Shown: positions 1-12,277, counted from the stretch's first letter. The stretch is 64,000 nucleotides of DNA from Zingiber officinale (GCF_018446385.1 NC_055996.1:127148532-127212531); one strand, 5' to 3'. The notes: generated by a model from the sequence alone, not told the origin. Translations and numbers: made by a program.

Positions 1-447
1 TAGAATCGAAGCTTACAAGTCAGCTAAAGAACTCTGGGAGAAGTTCTTGGAGTTGTACGAAGGAACCTCGAAGGCTAACTGGCTAAGCTAGCAAGAAGAG
101 ATCTGCTCTAGAACCAACTCAACAATCTCCGACTCGAAGAAGGGGAAACAGTTGCTCAACTACACGCCAGACTCAAAGAACTAATCACGGAATCACCAAC
201 CTCAGAGAGATGATAACAAAACGAGATTCTCTCCTATACACTCTCAATATCTTCCCAAGAACCCCGGACTAAACATCCATAGTAGATTCTTTCTACATGT
301 CTAAGGATCTTGAGGTAAGTACCCAGAAAGTCTATTTTCAACTTTAGAATTGCACGAAACACGATGTGCAAGTCTAAGAAATAAAAAGGAGCCAACTTAG
401 TAGAAATGCTTTGTTGCGGACCTTTCGTCAATCGCTTGTGACACAGC
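1..447 (+). pseudogene. Ty1/copia gag relic, upstream part
   Basis: This is a decayed stretch of a copia-type gag (UBN2-like) coding region that enters from the left edge. The first 90 bases read as a gag helix of the type KELWEKFLELYEGTS, which closely resembles the intact-looking gag at 15111-15935 ([15 protein letters not shown]). Several frame breaks follow, so no protein can be made. The matching C-terminal part of a gag lies at about 3476-3902, beyond a solo LTR and its flanking repeats. The family match is seen directly; that both halves belong to one original element is inferred. Confidence 0.6.
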
Positions 448-517
448 TGGTTCAGGTGCCTGGATTCATTCAGTAAGTTTTTTTTTTTAATTTTTTTTGT
501 TTTGTTTTGGCGTATAT

Positions 518-689
518 TATATGTATTTAGTGTTCAAGATTTTAGGATTTAGGAGTTAGGTTATAATAGGTTTGAGCTAATAAGATTTTTCCTCTAGGGT
601 TCAGGCTTCCCTCTTGAGTTATAGTATTCAAGATTAAAATGTTTATATGCTCACGAGGTATATTATATGTATTTAGGATTCAAGAGTTT
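518..689 (+). repeat. Direct repeat copy 1 (about 165 bp)
   Basis: The stretch beginning TTTAGGATTTAGGAGTTAGG and ending in the 'gctcacgaggtata' segment recurs, with scattered differences, at about 3252-3410. A solo LTR lies exactly between the two copies. The unit is A/T-rich and non-coding, and it lies between the two gag relic pieces. Confidence 0.6.
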
Positions 690-3251
690 TGTTAGAGTGT
701 ATACTAAAATTCTAACTTTTGTAAATATTTATTTTGAAATAAAGAATCACATTGGTAAAAAATTTCTACATTTATATGCTAAGTGTAGTTGTTCAATTAA
801 TTTATATTGTAGATAACATGGTGTGTGGTGTCACACACAGAAGATCATGTTATCAGTTCTTTATAAATTATAAGCAGTAGCTCACGACCAAGATGGATAA
901 GAACAAACCATTGGAATAGTCGTAGTGTAAATTGGTATTGGTTTATCTTAACTATAAAATTACACTAGTACACTCTGAGTGTATTGAGCAGGACCATTTA
1001 AGGTAAGTTCTTTTTGTGCTAACTTAATAAAAGAACAAGACCTTAGTTGTTATGAAAGTGTGTGCTCTTAATCCTAATATAATAACAAGCACATATATTT
1101 AGTATTCATTTCTTTAACTTATCAAAGGGTGAGATTTAGCTCGATAAATCAAAAGGTCCGATAAGTTGGGAAATGATATTACTTATAGTGTGTGTTGTTG
1201 ATTATAGAAGGAAATTGTGTCCTAGAAATCTAGGTTGATAAATGTCCCTAAGAGGAGCTCATAAGGATTGTCATGTTAAACCCTGCAGGTGAACTTAGTC
1301 CGACATGACAATAAGGTTGAGTGGTACTACTCTTGGACTAAGATATTAATTAAAGAGAGTTGTCAGTAACTCATTTAATTAGTAGACATTTGACATTTTA
1401 AACACAGGGAGACTAACACACTCATAATAAGGAGCCCAAAATATAATTTGGGATTGGTGCGGTAGTTCAATAATAATTCTTTAGTGGTATGAATTATTAT
1501 TGATGAAATTAAGTTGGGTGTTCGGGCGAACACGAGAAGCTTATTTTCATCGGGAGACCAAAACAAATTCCTCCTCTTGGTCCCTATCGTAGCCTCTTGT
1601 ATATAGAGAATTATACCCACCGCATACCCACCTTTCTACCCACCTTGAGGTGGCCGGCCAAGCTAACTTGGAGCCCAAGCTAGGGCCGGCCAAAGCTAAG
1701 GGTGGAGCCAATTTAAGGTGGCCGGCCAAAGCTTGGATCCCAAGCTTAGGTAGCCGACCACTAGAAAAATAAAAGGGATTTTATTTAAAATCTTTTCTTA
1801 TGTGGATATCATGATTTTAAAAGAGAGTTTAAAATTTAAATATTTCCTTCTACAAAAGATTAAGTGAAAGATTTGATATCTTTCCTTATTTGTAGTTAAA
1901 AGGAAGATTTTAATTTTTTAATAAAACTTTCCTTTTTTGTAACCATGTTCATGATTTAAAAGAGAGTTTTAAAATTAAATATTTCCTTTTATAAGTTTCT
2001 ACAAAAGATTAAGAAAAGATTTGATATCTTTCCTTATTTGTAGATTGAAAGGAAGATTTTAATTTTAGAGAAAACTTTCCTTTTTGGAAATCATCCACAT
2101 GTTTTAATAGAGAGATTTTAATTTATAAAATTTCCTTTTATAATCAACGGATAAATTATTAGAGAAATTTTTTAAAAATTTTGGAAGCAAATTAGGAAGT
2201 TTTAATTCTTGTGTTATTAAAACTTTCCTTGCTTGGAGTTATGAGGTGGCCGGCCATGATGATTTAAGAAAAGGAAATTGGTTTTAATCAATTAAATTTT
2301 CCTTTTCATGGCAAAGAAAATAAGGAAGTTTTTATTTAAATTTTTCTTATTTGCCAAGACCAAGGATTATAAAAGAGATGGAGGGGGTGCCTTCATGACA
2401 CAACTCTATTCTATTTTCCTCTCCTCTCTTCCTTGGTGGTGGCCGGCCATAAGTTCCTTGCTCTTCTCCTTTTCTCTTCCTCCTTGGTGGCCGGCGGCAT
2501 CAACACAAGAGGAGTCCTTGGTGGCCGGTTCTAACTAGGAGAAGAAGGAGAGAAAGGAGGCTTTGCTCTTGCATCCCTTAGAGCTTGAAGGTTGGTGGCC
2601 GAATCTTGCAAGAAGGAAGGTGTTGTTGGTTCTCATCTTAGTAGATCGTTGCCCACACAACGTCCGAGATAAAAAGAGAAATACGGTAGAAGATCAAGAG
2701 GTTATTACTTACAAAGAAAGGTATAACTAGTAATTGTTTTCCGCATCATACTAGTTTTCTTTGTATGAATTCCAAACACAAGAGGCTAGTGATTCTAGAT
2801 TTTCGGATTAGATATTCAAAGTTGTGTTTCTTTTGTTTTGTTTTTCCGAATTTGTGATTCGATTGTTCTTTTTGGTTAAACCTAAGGTTATATAAGGAAA
2901 TTAAATATTGAATTTCGTTAAGAGGCTTTGTCGAAGCAGTGGTGGATGTTCCCATACTCAAGAAGGCCAAGTGTCTCGCCATGTTTGACCTGGGAGCTGA
3001 TTTTCGAAATAAATATTTAATTAAATTTGTAACCTAAGTGGATTTGGATATATAATATTAAGTATCGTTTGCGATCCGAGTCTAGACCACTAAGAACAGA
3101 TAAGTTAAATTTGGAATCAATAATGTTAAGTTCCGTTTGCGATTCCGAATTTAATTTCTAAAGAACACAATAGATTGTTAGGAAAGGTTCAACACTTGTA
3201 CAAAATTTTTGTACAGTGGAACCGGTACGATTTTTCTAGGACCAACCAACA
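690..3251 (+). mobile_element. Solo LTR (copia-type), 2.56 kb, with 5-bp TSD
   Basis: The element begins TGTTAGAGTG and ends CCAACCAACA. It is flanked by the 5-bp target-site duplication AGTTT (685-689 and 3252-3256). No gag or pol domain, PBS or internal second LTR was found, so a solo LTR formed by LTR-LTR recombination is the simplest reading. Its interior is A/T-rich with several GGTGGCCGGCC boxes (about 1650-2530). A rearranged minus-strand copy of the same LTR occurs at 53469-54031. That copy supports the family boundary, because its TGTTGGTTG end is the reverse complement of this element's 3' end. Confidence 0.8.
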
Positions 3252-3410
3252 AGTTTAGGATTTAGGAGTTGGGTTATAATAAATTTGAGCCAATAAGATT
3301 TTCCCTCCAGTGTTCAGGCTTCCCTCTTGGGGCATAATGTTCAAGATAAAAAGTTTTAGATGCTCACGGGGTATAATGTTCATGTTTGTGGAGATGTTGA
3401 TTTTTTAAAA
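3252..3410 (+). repeat. Direct repeat copy 2
   Basis: This is the second copy of the unit at about 518-689. It shares the segments 'aggatttaggagtt', 'gagccaataagatttt', 'ttcaggcttccctctt' and 'gctcacggggtata'. The two copies were presumably adjacent before the solo LTR inserted between them. Confidence 0.6.
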
Positions 3411-3475
3411 AAAGAAATTGAATTCAGGCGCCTAGATTAATGTGGCGTGCACGGACATGTGGCGTATCATCCGCA

Positions 3476-3902
3476 GCAGATCACCTCTTGCCAACTCAAA
3501 ACCTAGCCTTCAAAGCTAAGAAGATCGAGCAAGAATCAAACTCCTCACTCGACTCAGATCAAGAAACATAAATAGTAAGAAAGTTCAAAAAGTTTTTTAG
3601 ATCTAACAAGTTTAATGAGTTGTATGCCAAGAAAAATCCAAGAGGCAAAAGAACGATTAAATACTACAACTGTGATGAAGAAGAACACATCAAGGACAAC
3701 TATCCAAAACTAAAGGAGAAAGATAAGAACAAAAGGCCAACATGAACGAAGCACAAGAATCTTAAGGTAACGTGGGATGAATCGTCTTCATCTGAATTAG
3801 AGATTGAAGTTTACGCCGAACTTATAATTATAACAAGTCATCAAGAAGTCGAAAATGAAGCAAGTTCATCCGAAATGAACATCGAAAACATCGGATATTA
3901 AT
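3476..3902 (+). pseudogene. Ty1/copia gag relic, C-terminal zinc-knuckle part
   Basis: The stretch reads as the C-terminal half of a copia gag. It contains an acidic linker (SNSSLDSD), a lysine-rich stretch, a degenerate CCHC-type knuckle (YYNCDEEEHIKDNYP, second and last cysteines lost) and the downstream KVTWDESSSSE motif. The gag at 15913-16040 carries the same order ([24 protein letters not shown]). In-frame stops show it is dead. It is probably the continuation of the relic at 1-447. Confidence 0.6.
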
Positions 3903-5749
3903 TTATTTCATTCGGATAAATTTTTTTCCGACTAGATGTGCTCGCACACGAGTTATATTTAGTTCAATACCGTCTAAATCTTGGATTTGCAAGCCGTGGA
4001 CTCAGGGCGAGATTAGCGGTGGCGGATATGATAAAAATCAGCTTACATTCGATGCGGAGCTTAGAAGGATCTATGTATCGCTTGTCCACAGTTCGCTTGT
4101 TGACAAAGTGATAGTCCTGAAGATTATACGGGCAAGGATTAGTTTAACACATGGAGTTTTTATTTGTCTGCTACAGATAAAAGATAAAAGCTATCCTCTT
4201 TTACGTACTTGCTGCTTCTATTTTTATATGGATTTGCAGGGTGCCTGCCGTCGTACAAGCCAATAACTCTTCATGCACTGCGAATTGCCGGTATGTTCAT
4301 TGGAGTTTAGATCAGTGCTGGCTCATCAAACAGCGGAGAAATTTGACGGTGGCCAACCAGCTTCCGAAACGTAGCACTCGGACGACGCTCTTCAATCACT
4401 GTGGCTTCCACGTGTTGCACCATAACTTTTACATATTCCTTCTTGATTTGCGATCAGAGTTTCATTATATATCGGTTGTGTTTTTGTTTAGTTATTGAAT
4501 ACAATCCTCCTCGGTGCTTTCTTGGCGAAATCGAAGTGCCATCGTCGTTGAATGATTACAAAATGCAAAAAAGAATAGAGCTAAAAGATGGGAATTAAGA
4601 AATTTACACGGGCTACTGGCGCCATGGCCGTCGCTGATCTTACACGGCGCGTTCATGGTTATCATTTAGAAACAGTGTTGTAGCGGGAATCATTGCGTGT
4701 GCTCATTAAAAGATTTTGGGTTGCTTGACTATTCAAGCTGGGTTTAGTGGACTCCACTAATATCCGATCGGCGTTATCCACTCGGATTTTGGGAGTCACG
4801 CTCTACGTCCCTTGGGGGGTTTATCTCGTCCATCCGATCGGCCTTCAAGAGCCATCTTGAAACTAAGGTGCTTACGTTAACTTTTCTTAGACTTTGATCC
4901 CGTTAGCTAGTAAACTTGACTTTACTTTCCGCTCGGGAGTCCTACCTCATTCGCCGTATCAACTGTATCTTCGGTTTCTGATGTAAAACACATTTAAATC
5001 CATTAGCAAAAGTTTGGATGATAGGCAACAACATGAAGAAAGTGGGAATCCTCCATTAGCACCTGGCTAACTAAAGGAATATTTTCAACAGTTCAGCCAG
5101 GCTGTCAGACTGCAACTCATCCATAGACTAAAGAACTAAAATTAATATCCATTTGCTTTCGTTAATTTGTAATCTATAATTAGCCGTCCAAATGATTTAA
5201 ATCCATCATTCATGCAACTAGTGGACCAATTTGATAGTATCTAGATGAATTAGCTAAGTAATTAGTTGAAAATATCAATATATTTAGATAAGAGATGATA
5301 ATAGGACGATGAGACGTCGAAGCATTCAAACACATTTAAGAAGAGCATGCTCAGATCGCATGAGATATTTCTGAGAATCATGGCTAGCTAGTTGAAATTG
5401 AAAAACCTTTGAATATCACTCAAAACATTTTTCAGTAAAATTTAATAATGACATATGCTGATGTAGTCTATTTACTCAATGAGTTCTCTAATAAACTGAG
5501 TTTGATTATTTGATCTGGTTTAAACAGACTTCGATAAATATTAAATGATATCTAGTAATAAATGTAAAATAAGCAGGTTTGATCGTACTCAGATACAATT
5601 TGACCTATGAAAATCTAATCAAGCAACTAAATATAGAATCTGTTGGTGCGGTCAGCCGTATTAATTAAATTCAGATTTTGATATATGATAAATGATTAAA
5701 GTTAGATCTAGTATTTTTTTAATACTAAGACCAAGCACCAAATATTAGG
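3903..5749. other. Intergenic DNA, no gene recognised
   Basis: No intact gene was found. A segment around 3975-4200 has an open frame containing GEISGGGYDKNQLTFD, and 4238-4289 looks like a small exon flanked by 'ttgcag' and 'gtatgt'. I could not assign either to a family and they may be chance or gene-fragment relics. The stretch 4700-4990 resembles G/C-richer retroelement DNA, and 5000-5740 is A/T-rich with no visible structure. Confidence 0.4.
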
Positions 5750-6720
5750 CTGAAGTTCAGTGAGATTAGGATCAGACAACTGACAAAAAGTTCAGATAGA
5801 TCAGCGAGAACTTGATATTTGGCAGGAAATCCGGTTGGATCAGCAAGATCTGACAATTGGCTAAAGTCCAGATAAGGTATATAGCAGGAAGACCTAATAT
5901 GTCAGACATCAAGTAAGTCTGCAAATGATAAGTAGAAGTAAGCAATTGGAGGAGAGAGATCAAAATTCCAATGAGGGCGAGTCCCCATGGGACTGTAGGC
6001 ACTAGTCCAACGTAGATTCATTTTAAAAATCTAAGTTGAGACCAAGACTAGATCATGATCGTGTTAGACAAAATCTAATTCATAATTTTTATTATCTGTA
6101 CTAACTCTGTTTTGCAAGTAATTCTATTATTTGGACTAATACGGTTTGTAGGAGCTTGGAGCAAAAAAATGAAACTCTAATTAACAATGTTTGAGGTGCT
6201 TCAAGGAGGGCACCCTAAGTGAAGGCTTGAAGGTGTCTCGAATGAGTGGAGGCATCCCTAAGTAGATAAGAGTCAAAGATAAAACTTTAGCACTTGTGGT
6301 GCCTTAGGTTACTGGAGGCAACTCAAGTTGGAGTATTAGAGGCGCCTCAGCCGAATGAAGGCGCCCCCAAGTGGATAAAAGCCAAACTACTCAAATTGGA
6401 TTAGAGTTGATGGAAACATCCCAGATAAACCAAAGCATCCCCCAATGCAATATAAAAGAAGTGTCCAACTAGTGCTTTTGATAAAAATTCTTCATTAGCT
6501 TTCAAGCTCATTTTGTTATGTTGTATTTCTACTATTGTTACGCTACGACTTTGTTATGCTTAACTGCTGCAATCAGAATAACACTGACCTCGAGCTATGA
6601 TCTTCAACTACTATAAGTGTCAGTAAAATTTAAAGTGTTGTTTCTTACTTATTATTGTTGTTACATAAGAAAGTGTAGTGTATTACACTTTATTCATTTT
6701 TGTATTAGACCTTTTTGCCC
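5750..6720 (+). mobile_element. Old copia-type LTR remnant
   Basis: The block follows the order of the intact LTR at 13524-14780. The 'tgtactaactctgttttgcaag...ggactaa' segment at about 6096-6160 corresponds to 14070-14130. It is followed by a cluster of degenerate GGCGCC-type motifs (6180-6430), then a short 3' part. Ends and target-site duplication are not recognisable, so boundaries are approximate and the copy is old. Confidence 0.5.
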
Positions 6721-6929
6721 AAAGGTTCTTTGGAGGAAAATTTAGTAGATTGCCTAAATCGAAATGATCCAAGAGATCACGGGCCTTGGAATAGTAGTCG
6801 TAAAATTATGAACCAAGTAAAAAACAATATTTTTATTTTTCGCTGTGTACTTAGTTTTCCAAAAAGTTTTAAAAAGGGGAAAAAAGTTTTAAACGAGATT
6901 CAATCCCTTCCTCTCTTGTTCATTTCGAT

Positions 6930-8129
6930 CCTATAAAATCATATCTGACCCACATTAGACCTGATATATAATTATATAAGGCCTAATATGGGCCTGATAT
7001 GGAATCATATCAGGTCCAACATGGGCCCTATATAATTCCATATCAGGTCCAACTTGGGTCTAATATGAATTCCATATCAAGCCCAACATGGGTTCATGAT
7101 GAGATTTAAAATCGATTCTTTTAATAATATTTTAATACTTCCAAAAAAGCTAAAATAAGTAATAGATGATACTGTTAGACTTCTTGCAACTTCAGAAATC
7201 CAAAGAACACGAAATGGGTCCAATCAAATCTGTCTAAGTCTATCAATGGATTTTGGTCAATGAGTCCAATTAGACCTGTCTAGATTCATAAGTGTGTTTT
7301 GACCAACTCATTGATGGACCTAGACAGATCCAATTAGACCCATTTTAGATCCTTTGAATTTCTGAGGTTGTAAAGAGTTCAATAGTGTCCTCTATTGTTT
7401 ATTTTAACTTCTTTAGAGGTGTTAAAATGTAATAAGAAAGAATTGACTCTAAACCCTAATATGAGCCAGATATGAATACCTTAATGTGGGATTGATATGA
7501 TTTATATCAGGCTCAATGTGAGCTTGATATGATTCTATATCAAGCCCAACGTGGGCCCACATTGGGATTTAGAGCTGATTCTTCCAATAACATTTTAATA
7601 CATCTAGAAAAGTTGAAATAAGTAATAAAGGACGTCGTTGGACTCCTTACATTCTCAAAAATCCAAAGAACCTTAAATTGATCCAATTAGACCTGTCTAA
7701 GTTCATCAATGAGTTTTGATCTATATCAGGTCCACATTGGGGTTTAGAGTTGATTCTTTCTTATTAAATTTTAACACCTCCGGAGAAGTCAAAATAAGTA
7801 ATGGAGAACACAATTAGACTATTTACGGTCTCAAAAATCCACATGACCTAAAATTGATTCAATCGAACCTGTTTAGGTTCATCAGTAGATTTTGTCTGAA
7901 ACTTACTCATAGATTTAGATAAGTAGTCTGATTAGACTCATTTTAAATCCTGCAGATTTATGAGACTGCAAGGAATCCAATGATACCTTCCATTGTTTAT
8001 TTCTATTTCTTCGAAGGTATTAAAATATTATTGAAAGAATCAATTTTAAACTCTAATGTGATAAGATATGAACATATCAAACCTAATATGAACCACAGTA
8101 CTTATGGATGCATGCAAAAAGAGAGAGGA
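6930..8129. repeat. Hairpin-module repeats (older part of the array)
   Basis: Two imperfect hairpin modules (about 7100-7460 and 7735-8070) and one half module (about 7560-7720) lie here. Each arm contains the same ordered blocks: 'ttttaacacctc..gaagtcaaaataagtaatgga', 'ctccttgcaa..tcag-aatccaaagaac', 'caattagacctgtctaggttcatcaatg', then the same blocks reversed. Between modules are short palindromic linkers built from CATATCAGGCCCAACGTGGG and its complement. The modules match the four better preserved ones at 8335-10555. Confidence 0.65.
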
Positions 8130-10755
8130 AAGTGAAGAAAATTCGGCAATTTACCAAATCACGCACCTAGACATCTTAATTGACCAAAAGACGTATGCTA
8201 CTTTGATATTTACCAAAGGACGCACTTTTTCAAGTGCACTTTCCTTTTTATCCTTTTGACAAATCAAACTTTTTTTTTGTCGTTTTTCTTTTCTCCCTCT
8301 TCTCTTTCCTATCTCCTCTTTCATCAACGACATTTAAAATTTAGTTAATTTTTTGATAACATTTTAATACATTTAGAGAAGCTAAAATAAATTATGAATA
8401 GCAAATTTGAACTCCTTGCAACATCAGGAATCCACAGGAACTGAAATGGGTGTAATCTGAGGTCTCTAGGTCCATCAGTGAGTTTCGGTCAAAACCCACT
8501 GATGGACCTAGAGAGCTCCGATTGCACCCATTTCAGTTTCTATGGATTCCTGGTGTTGCAAAGAGTTCAAATATGCTATCTATTATTTATTTTGACTTTT
8601 AGAAGGTGTTAAAATACAAGAAGAAAGAATCAGTAAAAAAATTTCATATCAGGCTCACGTTGGGCCTGATATAATTCATATTAGGCCTAACGTGGAGCCT
8701 TTTTACCGATTCTTTTTTCTTATATTTGAACACCTTCTAAAAGTTAAAATAAATAATGAACAGTATATTTGAACTCATTGCAACATCAGGAATCCACAGA
8801 AACTTAAATGAGTGCAATCGGAGCTCTCTAGGTCCATCAGTGGGTTTTGACCAAAACCCACTGATGGACTTAGAGACCTCAGATTACACTCATTTCAGTT
8901 CCTGTGAATTTCTGATGTTGCAAGAAGTTCAAATATGTCATCCATTGTTTATTTTGACTTTTAGAAGGTGTTAAAATATAAGAAGAAAGAATCAGCAAAA
9001 AGGCTCCACGTTAGGCCTGATATGAATCATATCAGGTCCACGTTGGGCCTGATATGATTCCATATCAGGCCCAATGTGGATTTCACTCTATTAGGAATGC
9101 TCTACTATTTTAGGAACTCTTTATTTCATAATGGATGTGTTTATGATTGCTCTAAGTAGAAAAATAGATAAGGGCATCAATGCATATCTTCCTGCATAAA
9201 TGTTTCAGCTAGTGATGAAATCAAGTGGAAAAAGACAGTAGCAAAACGTTGAGAGTTCTCTGACAAATTAGAGAATGTATAATGCTTCATTACCTGTAAG
9301 AAATACATATGCAAACACTTAGAACAAATAGTCATAGTATAGTTATTGAAAAAAAGAGAAGATACGTATGTATAATTCTAATAAATAGAATTGACACAAT
9401 ACCAAATAGACCTAATTCTTCTACTAGCATGTAACTGCAAATAAGTCATGACTCACTTATTTCTTCTTTCTTTGTAAAAGAAAATTAATCCAGAAAATGA
9501 GATCACTTACGAGAAATAAGGGAAAAGGACAAAGAGACACCACTCCAAATTCTGAAGGCTGAAAGAAAAGTGTGTCAATTATTTAAATGGGAAAAAGATA
9601 CCAAGCAAAAGGCAGAGAAATTGCAAAAATCATTACTTTTCAATATCCAATCCAGCATATTTGAAGAGGTATTCAGCAGTTAAGGCTTTTCCAATGTACA
9701 TAATTTTTCAAACCCCCAACAAAGACAAACATCATGAACTGAGATTTAAGTCAAAATAAAATGCTACATTGGAAATGAAGAGTTCCTAAAATAGTTGAGC
9801 ATTCCTAATAGAGTGAGATCCACATTGGGCCTGATATGGAATCATATCAGGCCTAACGTGGAGCATTTTTGCTGATTCTTTTTTTTTATATTTTAACACC
9901 TTCTAAAAGTCAAAATAAACAATGGATAGCATATTTGAACTCCTTGCAATATCAGGAATTCACAGGAACTGAAATGAGTGTAATCTGAGGTCTCTAGGTC
10001 CATCAGTGGGTTTCGGTCAAGACCTAAAGAGCTCCGATTGCATCCATTTCAGTTTATGTGGATTTCTGATGTTGCAAGGAGTTCAAATATGCTATCCATT
10101 ATTTATTTTAACTTTTAGAAAGTGTTCAAATATAAGAAAAAAGAATCAGCAAAAAGGCTCCACGTTAGGCCTGATATGAATCATATCAGGCCCACGTTGG
10201 GCCTAATATGATTCCATATCAGGCTCAACGTGGGCCTGATATGAAATTTTTTTGTTGATTCTTTCTTCTTGTATTTTAACACCTTCTAAAAGTCAAAATA
10301 AACAATGGATAGCATATTTGAACTCTTTGCAACACCAAGAATCCATAGAAACTGAAATGGGTGCAATCGGAGCTCTCTAGGTCCATCAGTGGGTTTTGAC
10401 CGAAACTCACTAATGGACCTAGAGACCTCAGATTACACTCATTTCAATTCCTGTGGATTCCTGATGTTGCAAGGAGTTCAAATTTGTTATTCATAATTTA
10501 TTTTAGCTTCTCTAAATGTATTAAAATGTTATCAAAAAATTAACTAAATTTTAAATGTCGTTGATGAAAGAGGAGATAGGAAAAAGAAGAGAGAGAAAAG
10601 AAAAATGACAAAATAAAAATTTGATTTGTCAGAAGGATAAAAAGGGAAGTGCACTTGAAAAAGTGCGTCCTTTGATAAATACCAAAGTAGCATACGTCTT
10701 TTGATCAATTAAGATGTCTAGGTGCATGATTTAGTAAATTGTCGAAGAAAATTAG
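8130..10755. mobile_element. 2.6-kb super-palindrome (foldback-like element) made of hairpin modules
   Basis: The outer arms at about 8130-8335 and 10555-10755 are inverted repeats of each other. Both contain the sequence around 'acgtatgctactttg-atatttaccaaaggacgcac' and its complement. Inside them lie hairpin modules at about 8335-8640 and 8710-8990 on the left, and 9850-10150 and 10240-10555 on the right. Each module is itself an inverted repeat centred on GGTCCATCAGTGGGTTTTG and its complement. The inner arms (about 9085-9125 and 9773-9825) close around a roughly 650-bp loop. No transposase is visible and no target-site duplication was identified, so the class is uncertain (foldback or MITE array). 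Confidence 0.7.
9126..9772. other. Non-repetitive loop of the super-palindrome
   Basis: This segment has no inverted partner and differs in composition from the arms, so it may be captured sequence. On the minus strand a short open stretch (KALTAEYLFKYAGLDIEK, about 9635-9700) is followed by a possible GT donor, which could mark a captured exon. It is too short to assign, and an upstream stop lies close by. Confidence 0.35.
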
Positions 10756-11146
10756 CATGTATAAGCAAAGGAAGGAAAAGAAAAAAAAATTAAAAAAAGT
10801 AGAATAAAAAAAAACACAATTAGTATGACCTTAAAAAAAAAGGTCAAAATAGAGGGTACCTTTTAGTCAATTCGGAAATCTACGTCCACCCTGATACATT
10901 TAAATCAGTTCAGTTCAGTTCAGTGGACTGATGCAAAAAGACAAGGTCTCACCAGTGATGCTTTATTTCTCTACAGTTAAATTATACACAATCACCACAC
11001 TCGTTTTTATTCTTCGTTGCAGTTGACCATCCTGCACCACTCCTAAGTATTTTCGCACAGACGAACTTCTTCTTTTTTTTTTTTTTGGTTGTTGTTGTTG
11101 TGGTTGCATCCCACGCACAGGACATCTTAAGCTTCTGCCCTATCGA
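10756..11146 (-). other. Probable 3' UTR and downstream flank of the AP2 gene
   Basis: This is the stretch between the TAA stop of the AP2-like gene and the foldback element. No other gene is seen. It contains a poly-T/TTG microsatellite at about 11070-11105. The end of the transcript cannot be fixed from sequence alone. Confidence 0.4.
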
Positions 11147-12277
11147 TTATTTAAGACCGTGGGGTGGGAGTGGATATGGCTTTGCAGCTTGCGTGTTGAG
11201 GGTGGGAATGGCAGCTCTTGGGATGGCAGTCGTCAAGAATCCTGATGATGCTACAGAAGTGAACAGTGGCAGTGGAATTTGGCGTTGCATCTGCCAAGTC
11301 CAGTTTGGGAGAGATTGCAATCCCCCCATTGGCCTCTTTTCTCTTGTTCTTTCCTGCATTTCGCAGACAGCATCCAAAGACCAAGTATACAAGAATTACA
11401 TCAATTTCAGTGTCAAGACAACCATGGCCACCATAATAGAGAAAAACAGAAAGAACCCGTACAGCATTACCTCGGTGCTGGAATAGAAAGCAAGATTTTG
11501 ATCCGTCCAAGAATGCAAAGTCTCAGAGGGCATATGGATATGAGTGGGTTCCAGATGAGCATGATTGTTCTGTAGAGAAAAGAGGATTGATGCCGATCAA
11601 CATATAAATGGTAGCTATTTTAGCTTACAGTTAAACTTTTCTCATAGAAAAGAGCATGCTATTTGCTCAGCATTAACTTTTCTCATTTGCAATAACTTAA
11701 AATATTAAGTTAATGCTGAGCATGCTATAGACTCTGGTATGAGAAGCAACATGACAAATTACTGTATATACCTTTTTAGCAGAGGAGGCATTAAATGGAG
11801 CATTATGGAACGGGAAATCTTGCTGATTTTGATCCCTCTTTGGGCTGTGTATAGAAGAAGGTTGAGAAATTCTCAAGTTCAAATCCACTTTAGGGCCTGA
11901 GAGGATGACAAAACCACCCAAGGGATATATAAGCTACAACACTAAACCCCTTGTATTTGTGAAGGGGGGAAAAATAGTCTACAGTTGTGGACTACACCTT
12001 CAATGTCAGCCTCACTGAAAAGATCTCCCTTATATTCACTCAAGTCAAAATTGGTCACAGCTTCCCTACCATTGCATTTTATAGCCGCCATGTCGTATGC
12101 CCTAATGTCGAAGAACAAAAAAGAAACCAAAAAGAAGAAGAATGTTGTTAAAGGAATGGGGTGTATGCCAAGTCATGTGTAAGACCAAGAATATTATTGC
12201 GAAGAATGAAGAAATTTCATCCTCAGTTAGACCTTGCAGCTTCTATTTCATTGTCAAATAGCCCAAGATATATGTAC
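11147..12277 (-). other. AP2 gene exons 6-10 (second half of AP2 domain 2 and C-terminus)
   Basis: Exon 6 is 12233-12277 (45 nt, [14 protein letters not shown]), flanked by a cag acceptor and a gtctaac donor. Exon 7 is 11998-12101, exon 8 is 11772-11896, exon 9 is 11471-11569 and exon 10 is 11147-11353. Phases agree at every junction. Exon 10 encodes [11 protein letters not shown], the miR172-site peptide SVASSGF and a short proline-rich end (LPPHGLK, stop TAA at 11147-11149). Confidence 0.9.

Noticed and set aside
3975-4200. Possible jacalin-like lectin exon (GEISGGGYDKN)
   Set aside because: The Gly-rich phrase is suggestive but the following residues do not fit the jacalin pattern; too weak to call.
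4241-4498. 85-aa frame in the left intergenic region
   Set aside because: There is no recognisable domain; it overlaps a possible small exon in another frame and extends through A/T-rich DNA.
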